A DNA stretch of 45,029 bases, taken from Gnetum montanum (lineage: Eukaryota; Streptophyta; Gnetopsida; Gnetales; Gnetaceae). The position numbers were made by a program, and so were the translations under genes. Positions 43,595 to 45,029 of the stretch are shown one piece after another. The notes under the pieces are model-generated. The model made no database searches and was not told the DNA's origin. It saw only the letters and a program-made list of their open reading frames with translations. Location: the NCBI GenBank assembly GCA_015680685.1, contig MNCI01034199.1:182824-227852 (forward strand), read 5' to 3'. The stretch's first letter is position 1, and each line of letters opens with the position of its first letter.

Positions 43595-44414
43595 ACGTGC
43601 ACATGGTTTTGTCCCGTTGGTCACGGTCTTGCGTTCCCATCGCAGCGATGAGGAACGCTTGGGGACGGGGGCAGGGGGACCATGACAGTGGTGCCACACC
43701 AGGACGGGACTTCATGGGGAGAGCATGCGCTTGGCGGGGGAGCGAGACATTGCGTCAGAATTACGCATCACACGTTCGACGGATTGATGGATAGCCCGAA
43801 GGGCATGTAATCACCCAAGTAGGCTTTGGGGCGTAGTTCTGGAGTGGGGGCTTAGGTTGCCCCCCGATGGAGGATGCATCATCATCGTCCATTGAGGATA
43901 GGCGACCCGCGAAGGGAGCATGTATGCCTAGGTGAGAGAGAGTCATGGAGCTCTATGTTCGCGGTCAAACAGCTTTTAAAGTACAAAGGCTGGACACGAG
44001 GGGGACATACGAGGGCCACTATTTTCCTCCCCGGGCCATCCGGTTCCTCGAGAGGGAGGGGATAAGTCACGATGGCTGGGTGCAGCTCTCTTCTCCGGTT
44101 GCATGTGTTCTAGGCAAATGGCTGCCCTCGGCCTGTGGGTTGCAGGGTACGTCGTCGCTTCGGGCAAATGTGGGGGGGCCTTAAGCTGAATAGCTATGGT
44201 GCTGGTGCTTCACGGGTTGTCGTCCTGTGCACCCGTGGGTTGTGTAGCAGGGTCCTCGTTCGCAGGGTGGTCGGTACCACCCTTGTCCGAACGTCGATGC
44301 TTGGTCGCATCCCTCGGGTGGCGCCTGCTTCTCTTTCCCCAATGCAAGGGTGCGAGTGGCACCAAGGATGCGACGAACATCCGTCGCAACGGTCAACAGG
44401 GGTTGGTGACCCCA
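43595..44414 (+). other. ITS1 (unit 2)
   Basis: This spacer is 820 bp, the same length as in unit 1, and differs mainly by C/T and G/A changes. The GTGGCACCAAGGATG core-like motif is kept near 44356. Confidence 0.85.
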
Positions 44415-44575
44415 ACCACGACTCTCGACAATGGATATCTCAGCTCTTGTTTGGATGAAGAACGTAGCAAAATGTGATACTTTGTGTGAATTGCAGAATC
44501 CCGTGAATCATCGAATCTTTGAACGCAAGTTGCACCCGAGGCCTAGGTCGAGGGCACGTCTGGATGGGTGTGATG
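44415..44575 (+). rRNA. 5.8S rRNA gene (unit 2)
   Basis: The plant 5.8S core is closer to canonical than in unit 1: AATCCCGTGAATC and TTTGAACGCAAGTTGC are kept. CAATGGATAT, CATCGAATCTTTG and the TGCACCCGAGG changes are shared with unit 1. The CGATGAAGAACG motif is altered to GGATGAAGAACG here. The ends are set by homology and are uncertain by a few bases. Confidence 0.92.
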
Positions 44576-44872
44576 AAAGATCCTAGGATGCGCCCTCCTC
44601 GCCCCGTGCGAGGAGGGCAGCGGATGTGGTCGTCCGTGTCTCCCGAGGTGCGGTCACCTGAAAAGTTGTCGTCGATCGTGTTTTCTGGCTTCTACCCGGA
44701 CGGAGCGATGGATGGTGGTGGTGGTCTGTGCGTTCCCTACACTGAGCATGTAGGAGGTATGTTGGCCCCCTCCCTGCCCTTCTCCTTCGGTGCGATGCAG
44801 GACCGAGCGACCGACAGGGGCGATGTTCCTCCTCTGCATTGTGCATAGGAGGGGTGATGCTCCCTCTTCACA
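44576..44872 (+). other. ITS2 (unit 2)
   Basis: This spacer is about 297 bp, the same length as in unit 1, and the CCTCCTCGCC/GCGAGGAGGG stem is conserved. Confidence 0.8.
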
Positions 44873-44953
44873 GTGATCCCACATCAAGTGAGGGTACCCA
44901 CCTAGTTTAAGCATATAACTAAGTGGAGGAAGAGAAACTTACGAGGATTCCCA

Positions 44954-44986
<33 letters not shown>

Positions 44987-45029
44987 GTGAAAATCTGGTG
45001 GCGGTGGCCGCTGGAATTGTAGTCTGCAG
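44873..45029 (+). rRNA. 26S rRNA gene, 5' end only (unit 2)
   Basis: This is the first 157 bp of 26S, cut by the window end. It has GTTTAAGCATATAACTAAGT, GAGAAACTTACGAGGATTCC and GGCGAGCGAACCGGGAACAG. The segment GACCCCAGTTCAGG of unit 1 reads GATCCCACATCAAG here, so the part that pairs with 5.8S is further decayed. Whether this copy carries the internal deletion cannot be seen. Confidence 0.9.

Overview
This window is nuclear ribosomal DNA from a land plant. It covers a little over one and three-quarter tandem 45S units, all on the + strand. The features are identified by the plant 18S 5' end (TACCTGGTTGATCCTGCCAG), the 18S 3' end (GGATCATTG), the 5.8S core with its GATATC site, and the plant 26S 3' end. 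A seed plant, most likely a gymnosperm, fits best because ITS1 is about 820 bp and the intergenic spacers are about 17.4 and 18.4 kb, far longer than in a typical angiosperm. The species and even the order are not resolved. No 5S gene was seen in the spacers, which argues weakly against lineages with linked 5S. I see no protein-coding gene; the long open frames are by-products of short repeats, and one repeat has a 15-bp period (five codons).

Layout. 1-51: last bases of an upstream 26S. 52-17440: spacer 1, made of 3' ETS, then a 29-bp repeat array studded with about ten Pol I promoter-like elements (about 0.6-4.1 kb), then a 15-bp dyad-rich array (about 4.1-11.5 kb) interrupted by a gene-type promoter at 9313, then a 5' ETS built from 572-bp tandem repeats and two other modules. 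17441-19254: 18S. 19255-20074: ITS1. 20075-20235: 5.8S. 20236-20532: ITS2. 20533-23368: 26S. 23369-41775: spacer 2, same order. 41776-43594: 18S with a gap. 43595-44872: ITS1, 5.8S and ITS2. 44873-45029: start of the next 26S. The 18S-to-18S distance is 24,335 bp. Three N gaps lie at 11539-11712, 26522-26823 and 42136-42529.

Operation. In a working unit RNA polymerase I would start at a TATATAGGGGG box, read the 5' ETS, 18S, ITS1, 5.8S, ITS2 and 26S as one precursor, and stop past the pyrimidine-rich tract after 26S. These units look defective. The only complete 26S lacks roughly 550-650 nt of domain II including the GTPase-associated centre. Both 18S copies carry substitutions, mostly C-to-T at CpG, at sites invariant in eukaryotes. 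Some lesions are shared by both units and others are private. This fits a methylated, silenced block of rDNA pseudogenes that has been duplicated and is still decaying.

Most interesting: the spacer promoter array, an inverted promoter facing the last forward spacer promoter, two tandem gene-type promoters 2.4 kb apart in spacer 2 (the second hidden by an assembly gap in spacer 1), and the shared 18S lesions. Comparisons with canonical rRNA were made from memory and by eye, not by computed alignment.
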